64,000 bases of DNA, from the NCBI GenBank assembly GCA_963931925.1, contig OZ007569.1, forward strand, positions 28,955,347 through 29,019,346, given 5' to 3'. This stretch comes from Onchidella celtica. Taxonomy: Eukaryota; Mollusca; Gastropoda; Systellommatophora; Onchidiidae. A program made the position numbers and the translations under genes. The notes beneath the pieces are model-generated. The model was given only the letters and a program-made list of their open reading frames with translations. It did no database searches and was not told the origin of the DNA. Below are positions 20,300-31,125 of this stretch, piece after piece; positions within the stretch are counted from its first letter, which is position 1; each line of letters opens with the position of its first letter.

Positions 20300-21804
20300 T
20301 GACAAGAGTGCTCCGTTGGTTCAGTACCACTGGGCCTTTTCTTGCGCCATTCTCTTTTTTTGATAGCCTGCTGGACTCTGTCAGCTTCCCATGCTTTGCT
20401 GCCTCTGGTAAGGGCCGCCCTCCAATTTGCACGATCAAGCGAGAGCTTTTCCCACTCACTCACATCAATGGCAAAGGCCTTCAGTGATTGCTTGAGAGTG
20501 TCTTTGTAACGTCTCTTTGGGGCCCCAACATTCCTCGTTCCATTGGAGAGCTCAGAGAAGAAGATTTGCTTAGGGAGTCTGGAGTCGGGCATTCTGACAA
20601 CATGTCCTGCCCAACGTAGCTGAATTTTTTTCAGGTGGCAGAAGATGCTCAATTCCTTGGCACGATTGAGGACCTCAGTGTCTGGAATTTTATCCTGCCA
20701 TTTGATCCTTAGGATCTTTCTAAGGCAGGCCAGATGAAAGTGATTTAGCTTTCTGGCATGCGATTGGTACACTGTCCAGGTTTCAGCCCCATAGAGTAGG
20801 GTGGGAAGGACCACAGCATTGTACACTTTCAGCTTAGTGTCTGTGCGAATGCCGGCGACATCCCATACTCTCTTTCGAAGCCTGCCAAATGCAGAGCTGG
20901 CTTTGCTGATTCTTGAGAGAATTTCAGTATCAACACGAGCCGCGGAAGACAATGTACTGCCAAGATAGGTGAAGTTCTCCGACACCTTCAGAAGACTGTC
21001 ATGGACTTTGATATTTGGGGTCACAGGATACTTGTCGTCTGGAGTAGGCTGATGGAGCACTTCCGTCTTCTTTGTGCTTATTGTGAGGCCAAAGTTGTCA
21101 CAGGCACTAGAGAACTTATCAACACAGTTTTGCATGCTATCCTCATCGTGTGCCAGAAGTGCACAATCATCAGCAAATAGTAGGTCACAGACTTGAGTAC
21201 TTTTGGTTTTGGTTTTTGCCTGAAGTCTCCTGAGGTTGAATAGACTGCCATCAGTTCGGTACTTGATGCTTACCCCTTGAGGAGGAGAGCTAAAGGCTTC
21301 TTGTAGCATTGCAGAGAACATGATGCTGAACAAAGTTGGGGCTAAGACACAACCCTGTTTTACCCCATTTGTGACAGCAAAAGGCTCTGAAACACTGCCG
21401 TTGCTTTTGACTGCAGCTTGCATGCCATCATGAAACTGGCGCACTATTGTGATGAATTCGGGTCTACACCCAAACTTCGCCAAGATTTTCCAGAGGCCTT
21501 CACGACACACTGTGTCAAATGCTTTTGTGAGGTCAATAAATGTGATATACAGCGCTTTATTTTGTTCCATGCATTTTTCTTGAAACTGTCTGGCAGCAAA
21601 AATCATATCCGCCGTTCCCCTCTCTTTGCGAAAGCCACATTGGCTCTCGGGAAGCAAGTCATTTGACGAGAGGTGATCAAGAAGGCGATTCAGAAGCATT
21701 CTTGCCAATATTTTGCCAGCAATTGAAAGTAGAGAGATTCCCCGATGGTTGTCACAGACTTGGCTGTCCCCTTTGTTTTTTGTACAGATGGATGATTGAA
21801 GCAT
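20300..21804 (-). pseudogene. LINE reverse transcriptase domain
   Basis: Visible motifs, in order: NHRGISLLSIAGKILARML, QCGFRKERGTADMIFAARQ, FIDLTKAFDTVCREGL (motif A), GVKQGCVLAPTLFSIMF (motif B), CDLLFADDCALLAHD (motif C, catalytic Asp pair), NFTYLGSTLS, LLYGAETWTVYQ, KIQLRWAGHVVRMPDSRLPK and KRRYKDTLKQSLKAF. The catalytic residues are retained. The frame reads on past 20300 into 3' UTR and then antisense SINE sequence, so the apparent C terminus is not native. No zinc-finger tail like that of the 54819 copy is seen. Two upstream frameshifts separate it from its own endonuclease. Confidence 0.85.
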
Positions 21805-22531
21805 CTTTGAAGTCCTGTGGCAGCTTCCCTGCTTTCAACATATGATTGAACAACTCGGTCAACCTTTCAATAAGCTTTTCTCCACCGAAGGCATACACCT
21901 CAGCAGGAATTGAATCCACGCCTGGTGATTTGTTAAAGGACATCTGATTTGTGGCAGTTCGGGTCTCATTTGCTGTGAATGGCTTGGCAAGAGCTGCATT
22001 AATAGGAGTCTGAGGGAGGCGGTCAATGGACTCAGTATTTATATTTGATGGCCGATTTAGCACACCTCCGAAATGTTCTGCCCAACGCTGAATTATGGTA
22101 TTCAATTCAACAATGCGTGTTGAACCATCTGACGCAAGAAGTGGCGTAGTGCCAGAGCGGGATGGTCCAAACACAGCTCGGAGGCTCTCAAAGAACTTTC
22201 TAGTGTTGTTTGTGTCGGCATATTTCTGAGTTTCTCTTACTCGCTCTTCTAGCCAGTCATTTTTCATTTTCCTCAGCTTCTTCTGGAGTACACCCTTACA
22301 TGCACGCAGTGCATCAGCTTTTGCTGTGGAAGAGGGGTCACTGCAGTGAGCTTGGATGAGACTATTTTTTTCTTTGATGAGCACTTTGATTTCATTATCA
22401 TTATCATTGAACCAGTCCTGGTGCTTGCGGACAGGAAAACCAACTGTGCTGCTGGCGCAAGAGTGTACAGTCGTATTTAGGTCAGTCCAGCTCTGTTCAA
22501 TGTTCTCAGGGTCAAAAGTCACGCAATCCAA
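21752..22531 (-). pseudogene. LINE linker and RT N-terminal (fingers) region
   Basis: A middle segment in another frame. It starts near FDPENIEQSWTDLNT and ends DFKDASIIHLYKK, where the downstream RT frame (CTKNKGDSQVCDNHRG) takes over near 21780. RATNQMSFNKSPGVDSIPAEV and LIERLTELFNHMLKAGKLP are the usual pre-motif-A segments of LINE reverse transcriptases. The frame differs from both neighbours, which fixes one frameshift near 22570 and one near 21780. Confidence 0.8.
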
Positions 22532-22568
22532 TTTTGAGGAGAGTTCTGATGAGAGCTCGCTCTGTTTC

Positions 22569-23453
22569 TCAGCTGAGCAGAGTTTTGAAACGTTTAGGTG
22601 GCGCTTTCCCTTGAGGGCGTCTATTGCGCCTCAATGTTAGTCTGAGCTTGCAAACAATGAGTCTGTGGTCAGTTCCACACTCGGCACCACACATCGCCTT
22701 TGTTACAAGGACATCCTTTCTGTCAGTCTTCCTCACAATGACATAGTCTATGAGATGCCAATGCTTTGAGCGGGGATGCATCCATGACGTTCTGTTTCTC
22801 ACGGGGAGACTAAAATTTGTGTTGGTAATGAACAGGCCAAATTCAGCGCACAAAGTAAGTAAGCGCAACCCATTGTTATTGCATGAACCAAATCCATGAG
22901 GGCCCAAAACACTTGGCCACGCTGAGATTTCGGAGCCAACCCTAGCGTTGAAGTCCCCCAAGAGAATCAGCTTATCAGCTGCCGGGACAGAGCATATGAC
23001 AGATTCTAGATCAGAATAGAACTTGTCTTTGGCTTCATCTGGGTTTGTCATGGTGGGCGCATATGCGCTAATGAGGGTGGCTGACTGGCTTTTCCCAACT
23101 GGGATCCTGAGTGTCATTAGCCTGTCATTTATTTCAATTGGCATGGACTGCAAGTTTCTGACAAGGTCATTTTTAATTGCAAACCCAACACCATGCTGTC
23201 TCGGTTCGACTGCACCCTTGCCTTTCCAGAAGAAGGTGTATCCACCACTGAGCTCTTTGAGTTGGCCACTATCAGGGAGTCTGGTCTCACTGAGTGCCAC
23301 TATGTCCAGATTGTACCTGCTGAGCTCAATGGCAATAAGTGCAGTGCGTCTTTCCGGGTTGTTTGAGTTGTCCTGTAGTGTGCGTATATTCCAGGCTCCT
23401 AGCCTGAGTAAGCTGAATTTCTTTTTGTTTCGACCGCAAAAAGGGATCCCCAC
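22569..23453 (-). pseudogene. LINE apurinic-like endonuclease domain
   Basis: An AP-endonuclease-type domain that nicks target DNA for target-primed reverse transcription. Visible motifs: RLGAWNIRTL, ALSETRLPDSG (the catalytic Glu lies in SETR), FAIKNDLV, LLGDFNARVG (Asp and Asn of the active site), TSWMHPRSKHWHLIDYV and GTDHRLIVCKL (Asp-His pair). All catalytic residues are present. The first ATG in this frame is not obvious and the frame stays open upstream. A stop at 22569 follows a frameshift, separating it from the RT part. Confidence 0.85.
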
Positions 23454-24374
23454 TGGTCGCGGTATACCAGTCAGGGTGATGTGAAGTGGGCTTTCTTTAG
23501 GGCACCTTTTCTAGCCCCTTCCTCAGTTGAGGTGAGCAGTGCTATCCTTAAATAAGGCTGCTCAGCTACTGTGGGTGCTGCCTCCCCACGCCTCCACTTC
23601 AATCGACGATGAAGCGACCATAGCCCACAGCCACCAACGTGTAGGTCTGTGCTAACAGCTTCCAGTCTATCCAAACCTGCTGCCACCGCACTCGCCCATC
23701 GCCGTTGGAATTTTGAGAGGAAAGAAGACGAGACAAAGATGAAAGAAGACGAGGTGAGTGTTAAGACTGGCGCAAAGAATTTGTTTTTAGTGAGAAAGAG
23801 CTGCGCAAACATCAGACTCACTCTCTCGCCTGGACACAACTTATCCAAGTGGCAAGACAGGGTCAAGACGACTGGAAATGTATCCAGGTGCAGGAGGATG
23901 CCAGAGGGACAGTCATATTGCCTGACTGGCTGCTTGCAGGCTACTCCACAGCCTCGCAGTCCCAACTGACTAGGGTGAAAGACCCAAACCAAAGAACATC
24001 AATACTGGTGGATGCTCTGTGTCACGATATCCAGGCCAGAGTGACGGTATATTGCCATCTGCCCTATCAATCAACCACTGGCCTGCTGCCGCCAGCTTCG
24101 AAGCTGCGTCCAGGAAGTTTGCTCAATTCTTCGTCTGTGATTTAGGCAAACAAGCCTATGACCACACCGCTACCGGGGGCCAATATGAAGGACTCAAGTA
24201 CTGAGGGTCACATTGTGCCCTAGCATGTGGCCGTTGGGTTAGATGAAACCTCCTCCGCCCTGGCCGTTTGCACCGACAGGTGCACGCCCACTGATACCAT
24301 GCTAGCGTACCAGTTCATGAAGCAGGTTGTACTGGATTACATGTTACCAGTAGCAGATTTTTCTGACCTGACAT
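23454..24374 (-). other. 5' leader of the LINE
   Basis: Lies between the element's 5' boundary and the endonuclease. Open stretches exist on both strands but resemble no gag or ORF1 protein. It probably contains the internal promoter; no motif can be named with confidence. Confidence 0.5.
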
Positions 24375-24387
24375 GATTAAAGTAGTA

Positions 24388-24415
24388 TACAAATACAATT
24401 TATACAAAATACAGT
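24388..24415 (+). mobile_element. Displaced 3' end of the split SINE
   Basis: TACAAATACAATTTATACAA continues the SINE tail interrupted at 20191. Joining across the LINE gives ...GTAGTATAC, which matches the ...GAAGTATGC of the copy ending near 4165. Confidence 0.65.
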
Positions 24416-24544
24416 ATTGTGGGCGTAACACACTCTGCGTTTCAGTTTGAGTTTGGAGAAAGCACGTCGACACGATAAGGGTCACACTGTGCTAGGAGGA
24501 AGCAAGACGCTAAACAGAATAATAAAGAGAACGATAGGACAGGC

Positions 24545-24757
24545 CAGTGGCGGATCTACTGTGAAACAAATGAAGCTTAAGCTTCAAGGCCCCTAGTCCC
24601 GGGGGCGGAGTCGGGGGAGGGGGGGGGGAGGGAGCTGATGGAACTTTTTTTTAATGAGTGAATCTTGGGTGTTGCCCTGTTGTAGCTGGTTACGAAGAGC
24701 CCCCCCCCCCCCCAAATAACAGTTCAAGGGTCCCAAAAAATGTAGGTCCCGCTACTG
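24545..24757. mobile_element. hAT-like MITE, 213 bp
   Basis: The left terminus is CAGTGGCGGATCTACTGTG and the right terminus ATGTAGGTCCCGCTACTG, which are inverted repeats. Flanks GGACAGGC (24537-24544) and GGACAGAA (24758-24765) agree at 6 of 8 positions. The family is shared with 40279-40509 and the ends of 14827-15282, including AAGCTTAAGCTTCAAG near the left end. Confidence 0.8.
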
Positions 24758-26164
24758 GGACAGAACCAGGCAATACCAGAAGTGCAAAACAACCACCCGT
24801 TCATTATCTGAGTAGTCTAATCAAAGATACTAAAAACGATAAGATGAGACACTGTCTTCTTCGCACCACTAAAAAAAACCGTGTATACAATTTGCTCGCT
24901 AGGGGCCCGTGGCGCATAGTATAGTATGAAAGAATGCTTAATATAATGGTAAATCTATGATGCAAAATTGTGACACTGCTACTGCGACTGAAAAAAAGAA
25001 TCAATAGCCAGAGTTTTCCCACAGCGATTGAGGTTATAATTCCACAACAAGTGATGTCAATCAAGGCCTATAGCCATATGCTGAACAGTGAACAAAATTC
25101 AATATTATCCCTATTTGGCTTTGTAAAATACGGACTTTTCGTGACTTCGGCGCGTTTGCCGCTAGGTGGCGGTGCGAAATCTGAGCACGCTAAAAGCACT
25201 ACCTGTCTTACTTTATCAATTCTAGTATCTCTGGTCTAATTCACCTATATACAACTCAGTTAACTGTGGGAGGGAGACGTTCTTTTAAGTCAAGAAGAAA
25301 ATAAACCAAAAACAACAACAACAAGTCTTGTCTTCAGATCAAACTCGCTACCGGTATAAATGGAAAGTATTCCCAAAAGCCTCGAACGTTAAAATTGATG
25401 GCGCACTCCGTCAAGTCTGTCTTGTGTCTTGTTTTGACTCAGTGCAGGTTGTAAACATGTGCTCTTTTCCAAGATAGTCGCTAGGTCACGATAATGCTAA
25501 CCAAAAATGTAATATAATTACTACTCTTTACAACACAACCATTACTTTTTGTGTGCCCCCAGGCATGGTTTGAAAAATGGCTCATAGGTAACATATTGCT
25601 TGGAATGTCCCTAATCCCATTTATAACACATAGGCTACTATATAATCTATTAACATAAGTTACGTTCAGAAACGATGGTACAATCTTAGTGTACACGCGT
25701 GCGTGCTTGTGTCTATCGGTGTGTGTGTGCGCGCGCGTGTGTGTGTTTGCATGTGTATGCGTCAAAAAAGAGTATAATTTCATATTAGGCTGCTCCCCCC
25801 CCCCCCCTAAAAAAAAATTATATAGATCGAACAGAACAGATTCCCATGTGAAATTTAAGCAGGGATGATCCCAAATGCGACATCCTGTTTCTGAGCTTTG
25901 TATATAATGTGTACGTGATTCCCATGAGACACAATTCTTTGTTTGATCTATAATTTATGTTCGTCTATTCAAGCATTTATTTTTGAAAATTTCAACGAGT
26001 GCTTCGATTTACATTTGTCTGCTGTCTTCCGTTTATTGTATACAAATATTTCCGAGACTGTGCAGCGAAACACCCATCTGCCCTTTTCGTCGCGGACAAT
26101 TTTCAGCGATGTTAGTTGCAAACGAGCGGGCGCATTGTCCCACAGAATTACGGCGTTTTTTGTT
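24758..26164. other. Spacer with simple repeats
   Basis: A (TG/CG)n tract lies at about 25695-25752 and a poly-C run at 25795-25808. No gene is recognised. Confidence 0.5.
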
Positions 26165-26875
26165 TTTTTTTATTGCCTCGGGTTTGAATCCCGTTCAGAG
26201 TGAGAGATCGCAGATTTGAATCCCACTCGGAATAAGAGATCCCGGGTTTGAATCCCGCTTGGAGTGAGGGATCCCAGGTTGGAATCCCGCTCAGAGCGAT
26301 ACGAGAGATCCCAGGATTGAATCCCACTCAGAGTAAGAGATCCCAGGATTGAATCCCACTCGGAGTAAGAGATCCCAGGATTGAATCCCATTCAGAGTAA
26401 GAGATCCCAGGTTTGAATTACACTCGGAGTAAGAGATCCCAGGTTTGAATCCCGTTCGGAGCAAGAGATCCCAGGATTGAATCCCACTTGGAGTAAGAGA
26501 TCAAAGGATTGAATCCCACTCGGAGTGAGAGATCCCAGGTTTGAATCCCGTTCGGAGCAAGAGATCCCGGGTTTGAATCCCACTCGGAGTAAGAGATCCT
26601 CGGATTGAATCCCACTCGGAGTGAGAGATCCCAGGATTGAATCCCACTCGGAGCGAGAGATCCCAGGTTTGAATCCCGTTCGGAGCAAGATATCCTGAGT
26701 TTGAACCCCACTCGGAGTGAGAGATCATGAGTTTGATTTCCTTCAGAGCAAGAGATCCCAGATTTGAATCCTGCTTGGAGCTAGAAATCTCGGGGTTGAA
26801 TCTCGTTTGGAGCGAGAGATCCCAGGTTTGAATCCCGTGAGGAGAGAAAGATGGGTCCCGGGTTTGAGTCCCTTT
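26165..26875. repeat. 32-bp minisatellite with B-box-like core, about 22 units
   Basis: The unit consensus is about GAGATCCCAGG(A/T)TTGAATCCCACTCGGAGTAA, given here only as a pattern. Each unit carries GG(A/T)TTGAATCC, one or two changes from the pol III B box GGTTCGANNCC. Units differ by scattered substitutions and one insertion near 26303. Because 32 is not a multiple of three and stops are absent on the minus strand, all minus frames stay open for long stretches; no gene is implied. Confidence 0.9.
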
Positions 26876-27440
26876 CCAATGCTATCAAGTCAACAGTCAT
26901 CGGTCGCGTGACAGGGGCCGAAGTCTTGGTTCTTAACTCCAAATACTCATTTTTTTTTTCCAGACCTGAATTGATAGTTTATTTTTGGAACTGAAAAGTA
27001 AAGAAATACAACTAACAGCACGGACAGACACGCTCTCTTCAAAGTTCTGAAAACCAAACTGAATGAATTCTATTCCTTTTGAAAAAAAAAAAAATGAAAG
27101 AAATAAACATTTGGAATCTCCTATTCGCCGGTTACTTTCACTTCACAGAATGCTGTTCGAGAACCATTGGTTTATTGCAAGGTTTTTTTTAATCCTTAAT
27201 TTTTTTTTTTTTGCACTTAAAAAGGCTGTAATACTAAGCCATACTTCCTCCTCATGCGCCGTAGACCATGACTGCGGAAAATTCATTCACTAGCGTTTAC
27301 ATCCTGTTTCGGGTAGGTTTGTTCACGAACCGTAACCAAGAAAATCCGGTTTCTCGGCTTGTGAATCCTCGGATTGCCCCAAACTGGAAGAACAAAACAA
27401 AAAACAAAACAAAAAGTTTGTTGTTGATATATATCTAAAT
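26876..27440. other. Spacer
   Basis: AT-rich with poly-T and poly-A runs; nothing gene-like. Confidence 0.5.
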
Positions 27441-27887
27441 CAGTGGTTCTCAACCTTTTTCAGGCTCCAAATTCTTAATTTTCTCTCCCTCCCTCCCCCC
27501 CTCCCCCCCCCCCCCCCAACCCAATCTCTACTCAAATCCAAAAGATACTTTTCACAAGAAGACAGACTGCACACAAATTATGATGTTTAGTTTTTCGAAG
27601 TTTTTAAGTTTTTATTAACGACAATTATAGGTGTGTTGATTATCTATTTCAAACAGAAAGAATTCTTTATCAGATCCACTGAAAGAAATAGGCCTCTTCT
27701 ATTCACAAAACCCACCTAAGAATGCTGTTGAATAAGTCCGTGGCTGCCCTATATTTGCGCCCCCCCCCCCACACCAATCGTCCTCCATTCACGTTTTCGC
27801 CCCCTTGTCGCCCTTTTCTGCCTTTACGCCCCACTGGAAAACAAAATCGCCCCGTGGGGGCGATATCGTCCACTTTGAGAATCACTG
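27441..27887. mobile_element. hAT (Charlie-like) non-autonomous element, 447 bp
   Basis: It begins CAGTGGTTCTCAACCTTTTT and ends ACTTTGAGAATCACTG, the classic hAT terminal pattern. Flanks ATCTAAAT (27433-27440) and ATCTGAGA (27888-27895) agree at 5 of 8 positions. The interior holds C-rich tracts and no transposase. Confidence 0.75.
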
Positions 27888-28059
27888 ATCTGAGATTACT
27901 ACTACTTTTTCTTCTTTCTGCCGTCCTAAGGGACGGTATGCAAAACAAAAACAAAAACTTACAGAAGGTAAAAAAAAACAAAAAACATTTCGCATTGCGT
28001 TGTGCCCCAATTTCCATTTTGTGGCGACTAAGAGACTATTCACGTTCACCTTTCACCGA

Positions 28060-28189
28060 GGCGTTGTTCACCCGCTGCAGGATGTAGCCCTTCGATAATA
28101 ATTTCCATTATTCTGTGCCTGATGTTTTTCCCAGCCATGATAGTCTTTCTCTCTGCTTTATATCGTCTTGCCATCTTCTTCCTGGTCTT
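28060..28189 (-). pseudogene. LINE 3'-coding fragment, interrupted by Merlin
   Basis: Minus-strand translation yields PGRRWQDDIKQRERLSWL and, after a stop, KGYILQRVNNA. These correspond to the RGRPxxRWxDDI and EGYILQ segments of LINE C termini. It shares GCAGGATGTAGCCCTTCGA with 17541-17559. It continues after the Merlin element from 28766 for a short distance (RRTIGR). Confidence 0.5.
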
Positions 28190-28757
28190 GGTACTATTGT
28201 ACTACAGGGGACACGATGTTTCTTGATGTGGGTTTTTGGAGGAGTGTGCACTGGGACCGGGCAGGGTTTTCTGGTTTTAAATCTAATTCCAGATACAACT
28301 GCGGACACGCTTTTGCCACTAGTACAAGACCATATTGCATCTGGATCAATCATCCATTCCGACGGTTTGCGATCCTATAACGGGACCACAAACTTACCAG
28401 TCAACCCACCATATCAGCATCTTGTGGTGAATCACAATCAACATTTCGTTGATCCACATACTGGGGCCTGTACTAACACCGTAGAGTGTTATTGGAAAAA
28501 CTACAAAGAAAGTTTAAATGCATGCAAGGAGTCCACAATAGCCAACTGTCATCACACCTTGATGAGTTTATGTGGAGAGAAATACATGGTAAATCCCACC
28601 AAGAGGCACTACAGAACATCATCTTGCATATTTCCAAGTGGTATCCAGTATAATTTATAAAAAGCGGTTGGTGTAACAATTGTTTAAAATTACTTCATTT
28701 CAATATTTTGGTCAAAACACCCCAAAATACCCGGGTCCCCTATAGTGCAATAGTACC
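28190..28757 (+). mobile_element. Merlin-type DNA transposon, internally deleted
   Basis: Terminal inverted repeats start GGTACTATTG at 28190 and end CAATAGTACC at 28757; about 22 of the first 25 bases match. CTGGTCTT lies directly outside at both ends (28182-28189 and 28758-28765), a perfect 8-bp target duplication. Merlin elements, eukaryotic relatives of IS1016/IS1595, make 8-9-bp duplications. The 568-bp length is short for an autonomous copy. Confidence 0.85.
28226..28660 (+). pseudogene. Merlin/IS1595-like (ISXO2) transposase, N-terminally truncated
   Basis: From an in-frame ATG the frame gives 144 residues. WVFGG (2-6) is the family hallmark opening of the catalytic core. IIHSDGLRSY carries the second catalytic Asp (D46). 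VVNHNQHFVDPHTGACTNTV is the usual segment before the third acidic residue (E87, in VECYWKNYK). The zinc-binding N terminus and the region with the first catalytic Asp are missing, because the left inverted repeat lies only 36 bases upstream. The protein should therefore be inactive; if expressed it could at most bind or interfere. The family assignment is strong from motif order. Confidence 0.85.
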
Positions 28758-28800
28758 CTGGTCTTCCTATTGTTCTTCTGTTATTGTTTTTTTAAACAAA

Positions 28801-29035
28801 CCCCGTTGCCCTGCAGGAGAGACCAGAAAGTCGAAGGGCTGCAGGAAGGAAAATCTCGAACGCAAAATCCGTCTCCACGCCTGGCCGGCGCGACGAGATT
28901 AGGCAAAAACCCGGTTTGATGAGAGAACGACAACAGAAAGGCCGTAAAAGAGATTATTACTCATACAAAATTCTATAGAGAGATAGAGGACATTTTTTTC
29001 TATAAAATGAGGATAAGTAGTGAATTTCATCTAGA
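28801..29035. other. Spacer
   Basis: No gene recognised. Confidence 0.5.
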
Positions 29036-29417
29036 TAGGGACACGGTGGTCTAGAGGCAAGATGCTCGCCTCTCATGCCGAAGATATCGGGTTCGATCCC
29101 CGGTCTGTGCAGGCATGTTGGAATTTTTTTCGGGGATTCCCGTCACTGATTCTACGGAAGGTAGGATCGAGCACCTCGGATAAGGATGACAAATTCCGAG
29201 GGCCCGTGTACGCGTTGCGCACTTTAAAGATACCTTGGCAGCTAAAACGTCGAGAAGAGCAGGCCGAACGGGGCTGCTGCCCCGGGCAAAATCTAAAAAA
29301 ACAACTAATCCCCACCACAAAAACGCACAGAAACAAGAACAAGAAAAATGAAAAAACAAAAAAAGTGATGTGTAAATGCCAATGGCAGCGGAACCTTCTA
29401 AACTAAAGGCCCAAAAA
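29036..29417 (+). mobile_element. tRNA-derived SINE, 3'-tail type B
   Basis: The best-preserved head: CACGGTGGTCTAGAGGCAAG (A box), CGCCTCTCATGCCGAAG (anticodon-arm region) and GGGTTCGATCCCCGG (B box), close to tRNA-Glu(CTC). The body carries TAAAGATACCTTGGCAGC and AGAGCAGGCCGAACGGGGCT. The tail differs from type A: after an A-rich tract it ends GTGTAAATGCCAATGGCAGC and TTCTAAACTAAAGGCC. Confidence 0.9.
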
Positions 29418-29602
29418 CGACGATTTCACCTTCATTAGAAAATGTGGTCTTTTTCCGTAATAGGCCTATGGCAGCTTTGTCTTCCTCCGTTTCCCAAATG
29501 CTTTTCCTTTTTCAAGCACTCTAGCTCGATTTCAATTTTTGATATGGAGATACTAGATTCTCGTTATTGGCGCCCTCTTTCAAATCACCTCAGAACTCAC
29601 TC

Positions 29603-29853
29603 CCCAAAGCGAAGAGAGAGGGGGAGGAGGAGGAGAGAGAACTAGAAAAAAGAGAGAGAAAAAAGAGACATAGAGATCGAGAGAAAGAGAAAGAGGGGGG
29701 GGGGGGGGGGAAGAAGCTATTCTAATTTTTTTTTCAGTTAACGATCCCGTCCACCACCCCTATCCCCCATCCCCTTACCCCTGACCCCTCCTCCCCCTCT
29801 AGCGGAAGTGCCTTGGCTATCTCTGGTTTAGACCAATGGTTTTCAACTATCCC
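29603..29853. repeat. GA-rich dispersed repeat, copy 2
   Basis: Same module order as 14968-15237, ending TTTAGACCAATGGTTTTCAA. Here it is not embedded in a recognisable hAT MITE. Confidence 0.7.
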
Positions 29854-29940
29854 CCCCCCAACCCCAAGATCCCCCCACCCCAACCCCAAGATCTCCCCCC
29901 ACCCCAACCCCAAGATCCCCCCCCCCGCAACCCCGCCCCA
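29854..29940. repeat. C-rich short tandem repeat
   Basis: Three to four units of about 25 bp built on CCACCCCAACCCCAAGATC. Confidence 0.75.
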
Positions 29941-30908
29941 CTCCTCAAGAGCTGTGCTATAACTAACTAACCATGAACACACAAAACAAACTATATTATA
30001 TTATACTGACAGCCTTGCAAGACTTGTAATTTTACTGGACGAGCGTATTTAATTACTCCGTTATTCGGACGTCCCAAATTGACTAGTTTAAGACACTTTA
30101 GATATTGAACGCAAAATTAAAATCCGGCTATCTTAAATCCGTGTCCCTTTATTCAGCTGGTTAATAAATAGGCCTGCGTTTCTATGACCTGAATAATTCT
30201 TTTGTTGTTGTTTGTTTGTTCATGTAACATACAGCAGGCCTACTTCTTCCTTCCAACAACAGCAAACTAACAACAACAAACAAAAAAATCGGCTGGGGAT
30301 TTCTAAGAAAACTAAATTTTAAACAAATTAGCCCTGCCAACCATAATTCAAAGCCACTTCAGCTTAAGGAAGAAGCAAAGGGATTAAAATCTGTTTTCTA
30401 AGAATGTAAAAAAAAAAATTCAGACACTAGAAAAAAAAAATAAAAAGGCATGGAATCAAAGAGACACGTTCGTTCCAGTTAATGCCAAACCCACGCTACG
30501 TTCCGGGAATCTACATATTATGTATAGCTAAACAGAGATGTCATTTCAACCATCTGGAATAAGGCGCAACTTGGTCAAATTGAACAGTAGGGAAATCACT
30601 TGCTCCGTATCTAGAAGCAACATTAACCATGTTCCAAGAATTCATGTTACTCTTGGCTCAGTCGGAGTTCCATAAATCATAATTATTTTATCCATCCTGA
30701 TCCAGTTGGAGTCCCATAATAGCTTTTTCAAATAACCGAGAATAAAATACCGTATATATGCCTCGTTCTTTTAAGGACGTAAAGCTTTCAAAAGCAATAG
30801 AATCTGAGCTATTTTCGGTTAAAGCTCTAGCTGATTTGAATGAATGCGCGGACTTGAAAGAGGTGCATGACTAAAAAGCAATCTGGAGCGCTTTGTCCTA
30901 TTTTTCAA
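29941..30908. other. AT-rich spacer
   Basis: No gene or repeat family recognised. Confidence 0.5.

Positions 30909-31125
<217 letters not shown>

Larger units (their letters stand above)
20192..24374 (-). mobile_element. 4.18-kb RTE-like LINE inserted in a SINE tail
   Basis: GATTAAAGTAGTA flanks the element at 20179-20191 and 24375-24387, a perfect 13-bp target duplication made of SINE 3'-tail sequence. On the minus strand the element begins ATGTCAGGTCAGAAAAATCT. That resembles the start of the LINE at 54060 (GGTCAGAGTTTTCTGCTA...). It contains an endonuclease and reverse transcriptase in three frames, and ends near GGACGAACTATTATTAT. It appears full length, with about 0.9 kb of 5' leader (23454-24374) in which no gag-like protein is recognised. 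Confidence 0.85.

Noticed and set aside
23471..23992. 173-codon minus-strand frame as a LINE ORF1
   Set aside because: No gag-like, zinc-knuckle or coiled-coil signature is visible; it is treated as leader sequence.
26170..26728. Minus-strand open frames with repeated SEWDSILGSLTPSGIQ-type peptides
   Set aside because: All three frames are open because of the 32-bp tandem repeat; the peptide pattern is the repeat read in shifting frames.
29036..29110. Possible functional tRNA-Glu gene
   Set aside because: A and B boxes are good but the acceptor stem is absent and the sequence runs into a conserved SINE body; other copies share it.
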